64,000 nucleotides of DNA, from positions 930,997 to 994,996 of the forward strand of contig NZ_BLPF01000002.1 of NCBI RefSeq assembly GCF_011764425.1, written 5' to 3'. A model generated the notes under the pieces. The model worked only from the letters and a program-made list of their open reading frames with translations. It made no database searches and was not told where the DNA came from. This stretch comes from Phytohabitans houttuyneae. GTDB lineage: Bacteria; Actinomycetota; Actinomycetes; Mycobacteriales; Micromonosporaceae. The position numbers were made by a program, and so were the translations under genes. Position 1 is the stretch's first letter; each line of letters opens with the position of its first letter. Below are positions 36,071 through 45,196 of the stretch, one piece after another.

Positions 36071-38332
36071 TCAGGCGATCGAGGTGAGGAAGCGGTGCCA
36101 CACCCGGTGGCCGGCAAGCAGCTCGCGTACCGCGGTGAAGGCATCCGCGCCCCCGCCCGCCGATACGACGCCGGGTGTGTCGGCGATGCCCGCCTGCCGC
36201 ACCGCGGTGGTCCCGCCGTCCCAGGCGCCGATCGGCTTGGCGTGGCGCCAGGCCTCGTCGATCAGGCGCAGCACCCGCGGGTCGATCGCCGTCGGGGCGG
36301 TGGTGCCGGCCTTGGCGTCGCGGGCGGCCACCGCTCCGGGCGCCGGGCCGGGGGCGTCGGCCAGCAGGAGCGCGTCGAACTCGACCGATCGCGCGGTGTC
36401 GAACGTGCGCTGCACGGCCAGGTCGCCCAGCTGACCGCCGTGCGGCCCGATCACCAGCGGCATCAGGCCCGCGCCGAGCGCGGCTTCGCGAACCGCGGTG
36501 ACCGCGACGAGGTCGGCGCCCGGCCCGGCCACGATGCCGACGATCCGGCCGTCGGCCGGCCACTCGGCTCCCAGCTGGGACAGCGCCGGGCTGGCGGTGA
36601 CGTCGGCCAGCTCGGACGCCGGTGCGGGCACCGGCAGGCCGAGGCCGACCGCGACCTGCTCGCACAACACGGGGTCGATCTGGGCCAGACAGCGCAGCTG
36701 CCGCTCCTTGATCACCTGCTCGTAGCACTTTCCCAGCTCGAAGGTGTATGCCGCGACGATGTGCTCCTTCTCGACCGCCGACATGCTCTGCCAGAACAGC
36801 CGTGCCTGGCTGAAGTGGTCGTCGAAAGAGGCGGGATTGGCCCTGATTTTCGGCGCCTCGGCGACGCGGACCGGCACGTCGACAAACGCGTTCTCCGCGT
36901 CGCCGGCCTCGAACGGGTTGCCGCCGTCGAGCGAGTTGGGCCGGTAGGGCGCGACCCCGGCGTGCACCGCGTGCTGGTGGAAGCCGTCGCGCAGCATGTC
37001 GTTGACCGGCGCGTGCGGGGCGTTGATCGGGATCTGCGTGAAGTTCGGACCGGCGAGGCGGGTCAGCTGCGTGTCCACGTACGAGAAGAGGCGGCCCTGC
37101 AGCAGCGGGTCGTTCGTCACGTCGATACCCGGCGGCAGGTTTCCGAGGTGGAAGGCGACCTGCTCGGTTTCGGCGAAGAAGTTGGTCGGTGTGCGGTTGA
37201 GGACCAGCCGGCCCACCGGCTGCACCTCGGCCAGTTCCTCCGGCACGATCTTGGTGGGATCGAGCAGGTCGATGCCGGCGAACGTCTCCTCCGGGTTGTC
37301 CGGGAAGACCTGCAGGCCGAGCTCCCACTCGGGAAACGCGCCGGCCTCGATCGCGTCGTACAGGTCACGGCGGTGGAAGTCCGGGTCGACCCCACTGATC
37401 AACTGCGCCTCCTCCCAGGTCAGGGAGTGCACGCCGAGCTTGGGCTTCCAGTGAAACTTGACCAGCACCGTCTCGCCGGCGTCATTGACCAGCCGGAAGG
37501 TGTGTACCCCGAAGCCTTCCATCGTCCGGTACGAACGGGGGATGCCCCGGTCGGACATGTTCCAGATGGTGTGGTGCTGCGCCTCGGTGTGTAGCGACAC
37601 GAAGTCCCAGAAGGTGTCGTGGGCACTTTGTGCCTGCGGGATCTCGCGGTCGGGATGCGGCTTGCCCGCGTGGATGATGTCCGGAAACTTGATCGCGTCC
37701 TGGATGAAGAAGACCGGAATGTTGTTGCCGACCAGGTCGAAGGTGCCCTCGTCGGTGTAGAACTTCGTGGCGAACCCGCGAGTGTCGCGCACCGTGTCGG
37801 CCGAGCCGCGCGAGCCGAGCACGGTGGAGAAGCGGACGAAGACCGGCGTCTCACGCCCCTTCTTCAGAAACCCGGCCCGGCAGATCGCCGCGCCGGTGCC
37901 GTAGGCGGTGAACACGCCGTGTGCGCCGGTGCCGCGGGCGTGTACCACCCGCTCCGGGATCCGCTCGTGGTCGAAGTGCGTGATCTTCTCGCGGAAGTGG
38001 TGGTCCTGCAGCAGGATCGGACCGCGCGGGCCGGCCTTGAGGGAGTGGTCGCTGTCGCGCAGCCGCGCCCCGTTGGCGGTGGTGAGAAACGCTCCCTGCT
38101 GGCCGAACGCGCTGGCCGGGCATCCGGTGACAGCCCCGGTGGGAGTCCTCGTCTCCGGCGTTCCCTGCTCGGGCCTGGGTGGCAGCGGCTCGCGCGGTTC
38201 GGTCGGTTCCTCCAGTGCCGGCGTGCCGCTGCCGGGGGAGCCGGGCACCACGGGCGTACCTGCGCCGGTCAGCTTGGTCGCGGCGCTCTCCGCCGCCTCC
38301 TTGACCACTTCGACGGGCTTGCGCGCATCCAT
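36071..38332 (-). CDS. katE: large-subunit catalase, KatE/HPII type
   Basis: 753 residues from ATG 38332 behind AAGGAG. The long N-terminal arm (~1-85) is Pro-rich. The heme catalase core (~85-580) has active-site His in VVHARGTGAHG and Asn in LVGNNIPVFFIQDA; the proximal heme Tyr is in GRLFSYVDTQ. A C-terminal flavodoxin-like/class-I-amidotransferase domain (~600-753, GRIVGIVAGPGADL) marks clade 2 catalases. It converts hydrogen peroxide to water and oxygen. An inverted repeat lies just upstream. Confidence 0.9.
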   Translation of the reverse strand: MDARKPVEVVKEAAESAATKLTGAGTPVVPGSPGSGTPALEEPTEPREPLPPRPEQGTPETRTPTGAVTGCPASAFGQQGAFLTTANGARLRDSDHSLKAGPRGPILLQDHHFREKITHFDHERIPERVVHARGTGAHGVFTAYGTGAAICRAGFLKKGRETPVFVRFSTVLGSRGSADTVRDTRGFATKFYTDEGTFDLVGNNIPVFFIQDAIKFPDIIHAGKPHPDREIPQAQSAHDTFWDFVSLHTEAQHHTIWNMSDRGIPRSYRTMEGFGVHTFRLVNDAGETVLVKFHWKPKLGVHSLTWEEAQLISGVDPDFHRRDLYDAIEAGAFPEWELGLQVFPDNPEETFAGIDLLDPTKIVPEELAEVQPVGRLVLNRTPTNFFAETEQVAFHLGNLPPGIDVTNDPLLQGRLFSYVDTQLTRLAGPNFTQIPINAPHAPVNDMLRDGFHQHAVHAGVAPYRPNSLDGGNPFEAGDAENAFVDVPVRVAEAPKIRANPASFDDHFSQARLFWQSMSAVEKEHIVAAYTFELGKCYEQVIKERQLRCLAQIDPVLCEQVAVGLGLPVPAPASELADVTASPALSQLGAEWPADGRIVGIVAGPGADLVAVTAVREAALGAGLMPLVIGPHGGQLGDLAVQRTFDTARSVEFDALLLADAPGPAPGAVAARDAKAGTTAPTAIDPRVLRLIDEAWRHAKPIGAWDGGTTAVRQAGIADTPGVVSAGGGADAFTAVRELLAGHRVWHRFLTSIA

Positions 38333-38364
38333 ACGACGGCTCCTTACCGGTGGGTGTTCGAGGA

Positions 38365-38402
38365 TTCGCCGTTACCCCCGAGGTGCGGCTTCTAACGGCG
38401 AA
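38365..38402. promoter_or_regulatory. inverted repeat upstream of the catalase gene
   Basis: Perfect 10-base arms TTCGCCGTTA (38365-38374) and TAACGGCGAA (38393-38402) flank 18 bases, about 33 bp upstream of the catalase start. It may be a regulator site or an mRNA stem-loop. Confidence 0.4.
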
Positions 38403-38485
38403 CGGGAATCCATCTGTGAGACGAGACCGGCGGTTCGCGGCGGGATTCACCGTGGCTGATGCCATTTGGGCTACGGTTGGCGGCC

Positions 38486-39295
38486 ATGAGCTACGACCTC
38501 GTGATCGTGCCCAAGCGTGACGGGCAGTCCTGGGCCGAGGCGCTCGAAGCGGAGCCCGCTGCGGCGGGCGACGGTCTCGATCCGGCGCTGTGGGACGTCC
38601 TGGTCGGGCAGGTCGAGCAGATCGTCGGCGACGTGAGCACGGACGACGCGGGGGCCGAGCGTGGGCTGACGCACGAGCGCAGCGGCATCCAGGTGCGCTG
38701 CCGGGCCGACCGGGCATCGGTGAGCGTGCCCTTCTGGTACACCGGGGCCGACGCCGAGGCCGTTGTCGCCGTCCTCTACCGGGTCGGGCACGTGGTCGCG
38801 ACCGTCACCGGCCTGACCGCCTTCGATCCCCAGCTCGAGCTGCCGCTCAGCGAGGCGCAGGCGCGGCCCGGAGACGCCGTCGCCGTCTTCGAGCACGCGG
38901 CGCAGGCGCTGTCCGAGTTCGACGCCGGCGACTACTTCGAGGTCTACTTCACCGGCGCCTTCACGCTCGCCGACGCCGCCCAGCAGCTCAAGGGGCTCGT
39001 CATCGCCGAGGACGAGCACCGGCTGACGGTGCGCTGGGCCGACGACGGTCCGCTGATGTGGGTCGCCCACGCGACCGGGCCGCAGGTCGCCGCCGACTCC
39101 GACGAGCTTGCGCAGCTTCATGGGGAGCCGGAGCTGGCCGGTCACGGCAGCCGCTACGAGGTGACCTTCGAAGACCTCGACGAGGTGCTTCAAGAGATCA
39201 ACACCCTGATCGAGGTACAGCTGAACCTGCAGGAGCTGACCGGTGGCTACGTGGCCCGCTCCTGGAACGGCGAGATCACCCGGGCAGGCGACTGA
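38486..39295 (+). CDS. conserved protein of unknown function
   Basis: 269 residues from ATG 38486, acidic, without signal peptide or membrane helix. It opens MSYDLVIVPKRDGQSWAEAL, a start often seen in small actinobacterial proteins of unknown role. Two halves can be seen: ~1-130 with alternating strands and helices, and ~150-265 ending in a strongly helical stretch (EDLDEVLQEINTLIEVQLNL). It is divergent from the catalase and has no obvious partner. Confidence 0.65.
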   Translation: MSYDLVIVPKRDGQSWAEALEAEPAAAGDGLDPALWDVLVGQVEQIVGDVSTDDAGAERGLTHERSGIQVRCRADRASVSVPFWYTGADAEAVVAVLYRVGHVVATVTGLTAFDPQLELPLSEAQARPGDAVAVFEHAAQALSEFDAGDYFEVYFTGAFTLADAAQQLKGLVIAEDEHRLTVRWADDGPLMWVAHATGPQVAADSDELAQLHGEPELAGHGSRYEVTFEDLDEVLQEINTLIEVQLNLQELTGGYVARSWNGEITRAGD

Positions 39296-39390
39296 GCGGG
39301 TACGAGGTCAGGGGCGGTCGGCCAGGCGCAGGTCGGCCCACGGCACGGTGGTCTGGCTGCGCCTCAGACCCGAACGGATCAGGCGGCCGG

Positions 39391-39879
39391 TCAGGACCGG
39401 CTCAGCGCCCGGCCGGCGGCCGCGACCAGGGCGGTCGCGTACACCCAGCCGCTCACCAGCAACGCGATCATGACGACCTTGTCCGGGCCGTTGGGGTTCC
39501 AGGCCTTCTCGTGGCCGATGTCGACGATGGGCACCAGGACGTCGAGCACGTACAGGAACGGGTCCCAGGTGCGCTGGTCGCCCGCGTTGACCGGACACAG
39601 GCCGCCGGCTCCCGCACAGTCCGGCACGGCCGCGAAGTAGGCGGTACCGCCGAGCAGCAGTGCCCCGAAGATGGCGGCCGCGCGCCCGGGGCGGTAGCCG
39701 TACCCGACCGCGAGGTCCTGCACGGCGCCCCAGATCCGGTCGGCCCGCAGGGCGGGATCGGTCGATCCGGCGGCGGGGGTGCACCATTCTCCTTGCCTGT
39801 ACGCCCGCCACATCGCCCGCTCCGCCGGCGACCATCGAGCTGGAGGATGCGCGTCGCCGGTGCTGCCGCGGGTGTTCAC
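39391..39879 (-). CDS. small membrane protein, C-terminal part of an actinobacterial membrane-associated oxidoreductase-like family
   Basis: 162 residues from GTG 39879. It has two or three membrane helices (AAAIFGALLLGGTAYFAAV; MIALLVSGWVYATALVAAAG). The segment DLAVGYGYRPGRAA and the tail DIGHEKAWNPNGPDKVV resemble the C-terminal membrane part of much longer actinobacterial proteins usually named membrane-associated oxidoreductases. The N-terminal repeat domain of those is absent, so this may be a truncated relic or a stand-alone membrane module. It follows the sigma-partner gene by 40 bp. Confidence 0.5.
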   Translation of the reverse strand: MNTRGSTGDAHPPARWSPAERAMWRAYRQGEWCTPAAGSTDPALRADRIWGAVQDLAVGYGYRPGRAAAIFGALLLGGTAYFAAVPDCAGAGGLCPVNAGDQRTWDPFLYVLDVLVPIVDIGHEKAWNPNGPDKVVMIALLVSGWVYATALVAAAGRALSRS

Positions 39880-39919
39880 CGCATCATCGTGCGCAGCCTC
39901 CGCAAGCGGGGGCCCGCGC

Positions 39920-41071
39920 TCAGGGCGCGGTGATCGGGATGACGGTCTCCGGGGTGCCGATGGTGACCTGCCCGTTGAAGGGCGGGGCCTGGGTGAGGGA
40001 CAGGTAGTGGTTGCCGAGGGTGATCGGGTCGCCGAGCAGGACCGGCTTGGCGGTGGCCACGAAGGTGAACGGCACGGACACGCGGGACTGCGCTCGCGGG
40101 CCGGGGACGGTGCACACCAGCGCCGTATGGTCCGGGCTTGGGCGGGCGGTGCAGTCGCGCCAGTCGTCTCCGGACGGCTGTACCTGGCTCGGCAGGATGA
40201 ACAGGATCTCCACGCGGGCGACGTCGATGGCGCCGGTGTTGCGCACCGTGACCGTCAGCTGGCCGGTGAGCGCGCCGCCCTGCCGCTGGAAGGCCAATGT
40301 GGAGGTTTCGACGGACAGCTGCGCGGACGGTGGCTGAGCGGGGAAGGTCGTGGGACCCTCCACCTGCCGGAACCGCCCGTCCTGGAACGCGTAGGTGCGC
40401 CACTGGTTCGGCACGGCGTTCTGGCCGATGTCGGTGTACTCCTCGGAGACAAGCACGGCGATCCGGCCGCCGTCGCGTGCCTCGAAGTAGTCCATCATCG
40501 CGAAGCCGTCCTGGGTGCCGACGACCCGTCCGATCGGCGCCAGCTCCTGACCGCTACGGCGGAACGCGACGATCTGCCGGCCGCCCGACTCCGGGCCTTC
40601 GCCGCACATCAGGTAGGCGACGTAGTCCTCGGTGCCGTCGCGGTCGACGTCCGCGGTCACGTACGACAGGATGTTCACCGTCTTGTGGGCGGCGTCGCGC
40701 ACGTACTGGCCGTTGGTCACGGTGATGCGGCCGGTGACGCAGCCGGCGTGTGCGCCGGCGCCCCACGAGGGGACGGTGAGGGTGGCCGAGTTCAAGGGCC
40801 CCAGGTCCGGGCTGACCTGCTGCTCGGTCGGCAGCACCGTCGGTGAGGGCGCGGGGTCGACGGCCGGCGGACGTGGTGAACGGTCGGCCTGGACGGTGAC
40901 GGCGGTGCCCAGCGCCACCGCGGCGACCGCGAGGCCGGCCACGGCGGTGGTGACCGTGCGGCGGACGCGGATGCGGTGGGAGGTGGCCAGGGCCCGCTCG
41001 CGCAGGTCGACGGCTTCGACCTCGGTGGCGAGCTCGCTCAGACCGCGGCGCAGGTTGTCGATCTCGGTCAT
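39920..41071 (-). CDS. membrane-anchored protein, probable sigma-factor partner
   Basis: 383 residues, ATG overlapping the sigma-factor stop by four bases. A short cytoplasmic N-terminus (~1-38, ELATEVEAVDLRERAL) is followed by one helix (TTAVAGLAVAAVALGTAVTV) and a large outer part. ADVDRDGTEDYVAYLMC looks like an FG-GAP/calcium-loop repeat, and ~250-380 resembles a beta-sandwich (LTVTVRNTGAIDVARVEILF). Tight coupling to a SigE-type gene suggests an anti-sigma or sensing role. Confidence 0.7.
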   Translation of the reverse strand: MTEIDNLRRGLSELATEVEAVDLRERALATSHRIRVRRTVTTAVAGLAVAAVALGTAVTVQADRSPRPPAVDPAPSPTVLPTEQQVSPDLGPLNSATLTVPSWGAGAHAGCVTGRITVTNGQYVRDAAHKTVNILSYVTADVDRDGTEDYVAYLMCGEGPESGGRQIVAFRRSGQELAPIGRVVGTQDGFAMMDYFEARDGGRIAVLVSEEYTDIGQNAVPNQWRTYAFQDGRFRQVEGPTTFPAQPPSAQLSVETSTLAFQRQGGALTGQLTVTVRNTGAIDVARVEILFILPSQVQPSGDDWRDCTARPSPDHTALVCTVPGPRAQSRVSVPFTFVATAKPVLLGDPITLGNHYLSLTQAPPFNGQVTIGTPETVIPITAP

Positions 41072-41589
41072 CGCGCATCTCCGCTCACGTTGACGCCGGC
41101 GAGTTCGGGCGCGAGGTCGCGCAGCCGTTCCAGTGCCTTCGCGGTCTGGCTTTTGATGGTGCCGACGCTGACACCCAGCGTCTCGGCCGCCTGCGCCTCG
41201 GTCAGGTCGTCGAAGAACCGCAGGACGATGACCGCGCGCTGCTTGGCGGTGAGGCGGGACAGCGCGCTGCGCAACGACAGACGCAGCACGGTCTGCTCGG
41301 CGTGGTCGACCTGTACACCGCTCCGGTCCGGCACGTCACCGGTGAACGACTCGACGATGCGCCGTCGCCGCCAGCGGGAGACCTGCAGGTGGTACATCGT
41401 CTTGCGGGCGTACGCCTCCGCGTTGCCGGTGGCGTGCAGGTTGCGCCAGGCGCGGTGGGTGAGTCCGAGCGCGGTCTGGACGAGGTCCTCGGCCAGGTGC
41501 TGATCGCCGGTCAGCAGGTACGCAGACCGGAGCAGCGCTGGCGTCCTGGCCCGGACGAACGCGTCGAAGTCAGGAGCGAGAGCGTCCAC
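41068..41589 (-). CDS. SigE-family ECF sigma factor
   Basis: 173 residues. Region 2: RSAYLLTGDQHLAEDLVQTAL, RAWRNL and the -10-reading helix near AEAYARKTMYHLQVSRWRRRR. Region 4: LTAKQRAVIVLRFFDDLTEAQAAE then LGVSVGTIKSQTAKALERLR. It is co-transcribed with the membrane-anchored partner gene immediately downstream. Confidence 0.88.
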   Translation of the reverse strand: MDALAPDFDAFVRARTPALLRSAYLLTGDQHLAEDLVQTALGLTHRAWRNLHATGNAEAYARKTMYHLQVSRWRRRRIVESFTGDVPDRSGVQVDHAEQTVLRLSLRSALSRLTAKQRAVIVLRFFDDLTEAQAAETLGVSVGTIKSQTAKALERLRDLAPELAGVNVSGDAR

Positions 41590-41809
41590 GTGCGCCTCTT
41601 CTCGACGGACATTGAGGGTGATGTACCAGCCAAGACGACGGTCGGCCAGAAAAGGTTGGGGGCGGGCCGAGGATTTTTCCGTTGGTCCCGGGAAGGTGGG
41701 GACCTTGGTCCTGCGGAGGTCGGGAGTTCCGGCTCAGGTGCGCACGGGCGGGGGGCGAGAGGCTGTGGGTGTCAAAGAAAAAGTGAGACTTCCACTCCCG
41801 GAGGCAACG

Positions 41810-42403
41810 ATGACCACCAACACCGGCCAGGTCAAGGTCCCGGCGCACGCGCTGGAGAAGGCCGAGGCTCCCGGCCACATGCTTACTACTGCTGCCGCCC
41901 GGGCGTTGGCGGTGTTGCGGATCAGCACCGGCATCGTGTTCCTGTGGGCGTTCCTGGACAAGACGTTCGGATTCGGCTTCGCCACGCCGGACGAGCGGGC
42001 GTGGATCAACGGTGGCTCCCCCACGAAGGGCTTCTTGTCCCGCGTGGAGGTCGGCCCGTTCCAGTCGATCTCCCACGACATGGCCGGTCTGTGGTGGGTC
42101 GACGCCCTGTTCATGATCGGTATGGGTGCTGTCGGTCTGGCCCTGATCGCCGGTGTGGGCCTGCGCGTCGCGGCGGCCGCCGGTTCCTTGATCATGGTGA
42201 TGATGTGGGCGGCGGAGTTCCCGCCGGACCGGTTCACCGCCGCTGGTGAGGCGTCGGGCTCGACCAACCCGTTCATGGACTACCACCTGATCTACGCGAT
42301 CGTCCTGGTGGTGCTGGCGCTCACCTACGCCGGGCACACCTGGGGCCTGGGCCGGCTCTGGGCCCGCCTGCCCTTCGTCCAGAAGAACCGCTGGATGATC
42401 TGA
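41810..42403 (+). CDS. DoxX-like integral membrane protein
   Basis: 197 residues from ATG 41810 behind CGGAGG. Four membrane helices are visible (LAVLRISTGIVFLWAFLDKTF; LFMIGMGAVGLALIAGVGLRV; AAAAGSLIMVMMWAAEF; LIYAIVLVVLALTYAG), which with the LDKTFGFGF segment fits DoxX/quinol-oxidase-subunit-like proteins. The exact biochemical role of such proteins is often unknown. A strong hairpin ends the transcript. Confidence 0.75.
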   Translation: MTTNTGQVKVPAHALEKAEAPGHMLTTAAARALAVLRISTGIVFLWAFLDKTFGFGFATPDERAWINGGSPTKGFLSRVEVGPFQSISHDMAGLWWVDALFMIGMGAVGLALIAGVGLRVAAAAGSLIMVMMWAAEFPPDRFTAAGEASGSTNPFMDYHLIYAIVLVVLALTYAGHTWGLGRLWARLPFVQKNRWMI

Positions 42404-42416
42404 CCTCCTCCGGGAG

Positions 42417-42451
42417 CGTGGTCGGGGTCGCCGATGGCGACCCCGACCACG
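42417..42451 (+). terminator. hairpin terminator after the DoxX-like gene
   Basis: Perfect 16-base arms beginning CGTGGTCGGGGTCGCC enclose a three-base GAT loop, followed by TTTGT, directly after the DoxX-like stop. Confidence 0.8.
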
Positions 42452-42807
42452 TTTGTCTCCGCGGCCTTCAGTAAACCCAACCCAAACGAGACGCGAGCTA
42501 CCGCGACGCCCGCGGTGGTCCAGACCGTTGCTCCCGCGGCCTCACCCTCCGCGGTCCCTTAGCTCACCCCGCTCCCGCAGATCGTGGAGACCTAGCGGTC
42601 GCTCGACGTCGGAGTTTGGGTTTACTTCCCGCGCGACAGCTTCCGGTGTCTTCCAGCTCGCGGTGTCCGCGCCGCAGCAGCCTCTGATCTTCCCCCAACC
42701 CGTGCTTCGGCAGATCTTTCGAGGCGGGACTGCGCGAGTCCACCCGCGGTTCGGCACCGTCGTCGCGGTCTGTGACTGTCGATCAGCTGCAGGCGATGTG
42801 AGCCCCG

Positions 42808-42856
42808 AGATCTTGGTGAGTTGGCGCGTTATTTCGACGCTAACTTGCCAAGATCT
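42808..42856. repeat. REP-like imperfect palindrome
   Basis: Arms AGATCTTGGTGAGTTGGCG and CGCTAACTTGCCAAGATCT pair with three mismatches around about eleven bases. A degenerate relative lies near 42980-43020. Confidence 0.6.
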
Positions 42857-43117
42857 GCCTGGAGCGGCTCCTGGGTTGAGCTGAGCGATCGCGGAGGGTG
42901 AGGCGGCAACCGCGGGCATAGCGGCAGCTCACATCCACCTTGATCGCGAAACACCCCCAGACAACGACAAACTCCGGAGGTCGAGGCGCGCCATTTCGAC
43001 GCCCAACTTGCAGATCTGCCGGAGCGGGCTCCCGGGTTGAGCTGGGCGGCCGCGGGGGTGAACAACGGTCTGGACCACAGTGGTTCCTTGGTCGGTGTCA
43101 ACAAAGGCCCATAGAGC

Positions 43118-43164
43118 AGATCGTGGTCGCTGCCCCCACGGTGGGCGGCAAACGACCACGATCT
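43118..43164. repeat. long stem-loop in the repeat-rich region
   Basis: AGATCGTGGTCG and CGACCACGATCT are perfect 12-base arms, and the interior (CTGCCCCCAC / GTGGGCGGCA) also pairs, giving a stem of about 23 bases with small bulges. Confidence 0.6.
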
Positions 43165-43310
43165 CAACGGCAACCGGGGGTTGGGGTGGGCTTGCCCACC
43201 GCGGCGGGTGAGGCCGCGGGAGCAACGGTCCGGACCACGACGGGCATCGCGGTAGCCCGGATCCGTTTCGAATTGATTCCTCTGAAGCGGCTACCACCGC
43301 GGACATGTCT

Positions 43311-44419
43311 CTAGCTGGTGGGGTGCGGTGCGAAGAAGCGGACGACGTCGTCGGCCGCGGTGGGGGAGAGCATCATGGCCTGGACCCGGGCGGACATCTC
43401 GGCGATCGGGTGGATCCTGGCGAACATCGCCTCCTCGTACGCCTGGATCGCCGAGTCGGGGTCGGCGGGGTTGGCGGCGAGCTCGGCGGCGAGTGTGGCG
43501 GCGTCGAGCATGGCTTGGTTGGCGCCCTCGCCGACCGGCGGCATGAGGTGGGCGGCGTCGCCGATGAGGGTGAGGCCCGGTTTGTGGGTCCAGCGTGCCG
43601 CGGTGGGCATCGCCTCGATCCGGCGTGGGGCGGGCGGGCCGTCGGCGGCTTCGATGAGTGCCGTGAGGCGGGGGCCCAGCCGTCGAACATGGCCAGCAGG
43701 GCGCGCTTGCCGCGGTAGGCGTCCAGGGGACGGTCGTCGGCGGGTAGGGAGATCCCGACGCGGATGCTGCCGTCGCCCTGGCGTTGCGCCGCGAGGATCT
43801 GGCTCACGCCGATGCACCAGAGGTTTCCGGGGCCGACGAGCTCGGCGAGCTCGGGGTGGCGGCGGTCGGCGTCGGCGATGCTCAGCTCCACCAAGGTGGC
43901 GACGGGGGACAGTGTCGCGTCGGTCAGCAGCGGTCGGACGGCCGAGCGTGCGCCGTCCGCGCCGACGAGGACCTCGCAGTCGGCGCTGCGGCCGCCGTCG
44001 AACGTGAGCGCGAAGCCTCCGCTGGGTCGTGGTGTCGCCGCGATGAGCCGGTGGTGCCACGCGACCGTGCCATCGGGGAGCGAGTCGAGCAGAAGGTCGC
44101 GCAGTGCCCCGCGGTCGATCTCGGGGCGTCCGGAGAACGAGCCGGGCTCCGGTGTGTGGTGCACGAGGGCGCGGCCGGCCGGGTCGAGGATGCGGTGCTC
44201 CTCGCCCTCGGGGCGCGCCTGCGACCGGAAGTGGCCGGTGAGGCCGGCGTCGGCCAGCGCCTTTTGCCCGGACTCGGGATGCAGGTCGAGCATCCCGCCC
44301 TGTGACCGCGCGGATCGGCCTTCCTCGCGCTCGTACACGACCGCGTCGATGCCGTGCCGGTGCAGGATCCGGGCCAGCGTCAGGCCGCCGAGGCCGCCGC
44401 CGGCGATCGCGATTCGCAT
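43311..44419 (-). pseudogene. FAD-dependent monooxygenase, TetX-like class A, frameshifted
   Basis: ATG 44419 begins RIAIAGGGLGGLTLARIL, the FAD-binding GxGxxG. GADGARSAVRPLL is the DG motif, and the late FAD motif LIGDAAHLMPPVGEGANQAM lies in a different frame. Adding one base in the run at about 43670-43674 joins DGWAP to RLTALIEAADG and gives about 369 residues. The overall sequence resembles TetX-like hydroxylases, which act on aromatic or polyketide substrates with NADPH and oxygen. Divergent TetR and a shared operator suggest induction by the substrate. An alternative ATG at 44428 would add three residues. Confidence 0.82.
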
Positions 44420-44431
44420 CTCTACCATCCT

Positions 44432-44468
44432 TACCGTACGCTGTATTTCGTGGATACACCGTACGGTA
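44432..44468. promoter_or_regulatory. TetR operator between divergent monooxygenase and regulator
   Basis: Arms TACCGTACGCTGTAT (44432-44446) and ATACACCGTACGGTA (44454-44468) are complementary but for one base. The site lies 13 bp upstream of the monooxygenase start and covers the GTG start of the TetR gene, so one repressor could shut both. Confidence 0.75.
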
Positions 44469-45196
44469 GCGCGCCACTGCCCGTCTGGGAGCGGCCCGAG
44501 CCCGCGCCGAGGGCGGCGCCGGTGCCACTGAGCCGCGCGAAGATCGCCGACACGGCGATCCGGATCGCCGACGCGCACGGTCTCGACGGGCTGTCGGTAC
44601 GCAAGATCGCGAAGGAGCTCGGCGTCGGTCCGATGCGGCTCTACGACTACGTGGTGAACAGGTCCGAGCTGCTCGATCTGATGGTCGACGCCGTGTATGC
44701 CCGGATCGCCGAGGCCGGCCAGCACTCAGGGTGGCGCACCACGGTGCTGGCCATCGTCCACCGGACCCGCGAGGTCGCTCTCGACCACGAGTGGTTTGTC
44801 GACCTGCTCGGCGGAAGGCCACACCTGGGACCTCACGCGCTCGCCGTGGGCGAGGCGACCGCGGCGGCGCTCAGCCGGGCCCCCGGCGTGCGCGATATCG
44901 ACGACCTCCAGCGGGCCTTGGGCGTCCTCAACGCGTTCATCGTCGGGGCCCTCCGCAGGGAGGTCACCGAGCGCCGCACCGCCCGCTCGACCGGCACCGA
45001 CGTGTCCACCTGGCAGGCCGCCCTCGGGCCCTACCTGACCCGCATGCTCGAAACGGGCCGCTATCCCACCGTCGCCCGGCTCGTCGTCGACGGCGCCCAC
45101 CTCGACGCCGAGGTGACCTTCCACCACAGCCTGACCACCATCCTGGACGGCGTCATCAGCCATCCCCGGACGAAGGCTCCTCGAAGCGGCGGATGA
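44450..45196 (+). CDS. TetR-family regulator of the FAD monooxygenase
   Basis: 248 residues from GTG 44450. The choice of start keeps the PVWERPEP segment commonly found at the head of this TetR branch. HTH ~28-75 (IADTAIRIADAHGLDGLSVRKIAKELG with MRLYDYVVNRSELLD) and a TetR_C-type ligand domain follow. The start codon sits inside the operator with no ribosome site in front, so the message may be leaderless. The 3' end overlaps the convergent TetR gene by 41 bp. Confidence 0.82.
   Translation: MDTPYGSAPLPVWERPEPAPRAAPVPLSRAKIADTAIRIADAHGLDGLSVRKIAKELGVGPMRLYDYVVNRSELLDLMVDAVYARIAEAGQHSGWRTTVLAIVHRTREVALDHEWFVDLLGGRPHLGPHALAVGEATAAALSRAPGVRDIDDLQRALGVLNAFIVGALRREVTERRTARSTGTDVSTWQAALGPYLTRMLETGRYPTVARLVVDGAHLDAEVTFHHSLTTILDGVISHPRTKAPRSGG

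Larger units (their letters stand above)
42452..43310. other. gene-free region rich in inverted and direct repeats
   Basis: About 860 bp with no credible coding frame in either direction. A block near 42511-42545 (GTGGTCCAGACCGTTGCTCC...) recurs inverted near 43207-43240, and related versions are seen near 42850-42910 and 42980-43075. Several copies contain GATCTGC and GGAGCGGG. The region looks like an accumulation of short non-coding repeats rather than a decayed gene. Confidence 0.65.

Noticed and set aside
42452-43310. Possible small genes in the repeat-rich gap
   Set aside because: Frames are short, lack ribosome sites and coincide with inverted repeats.
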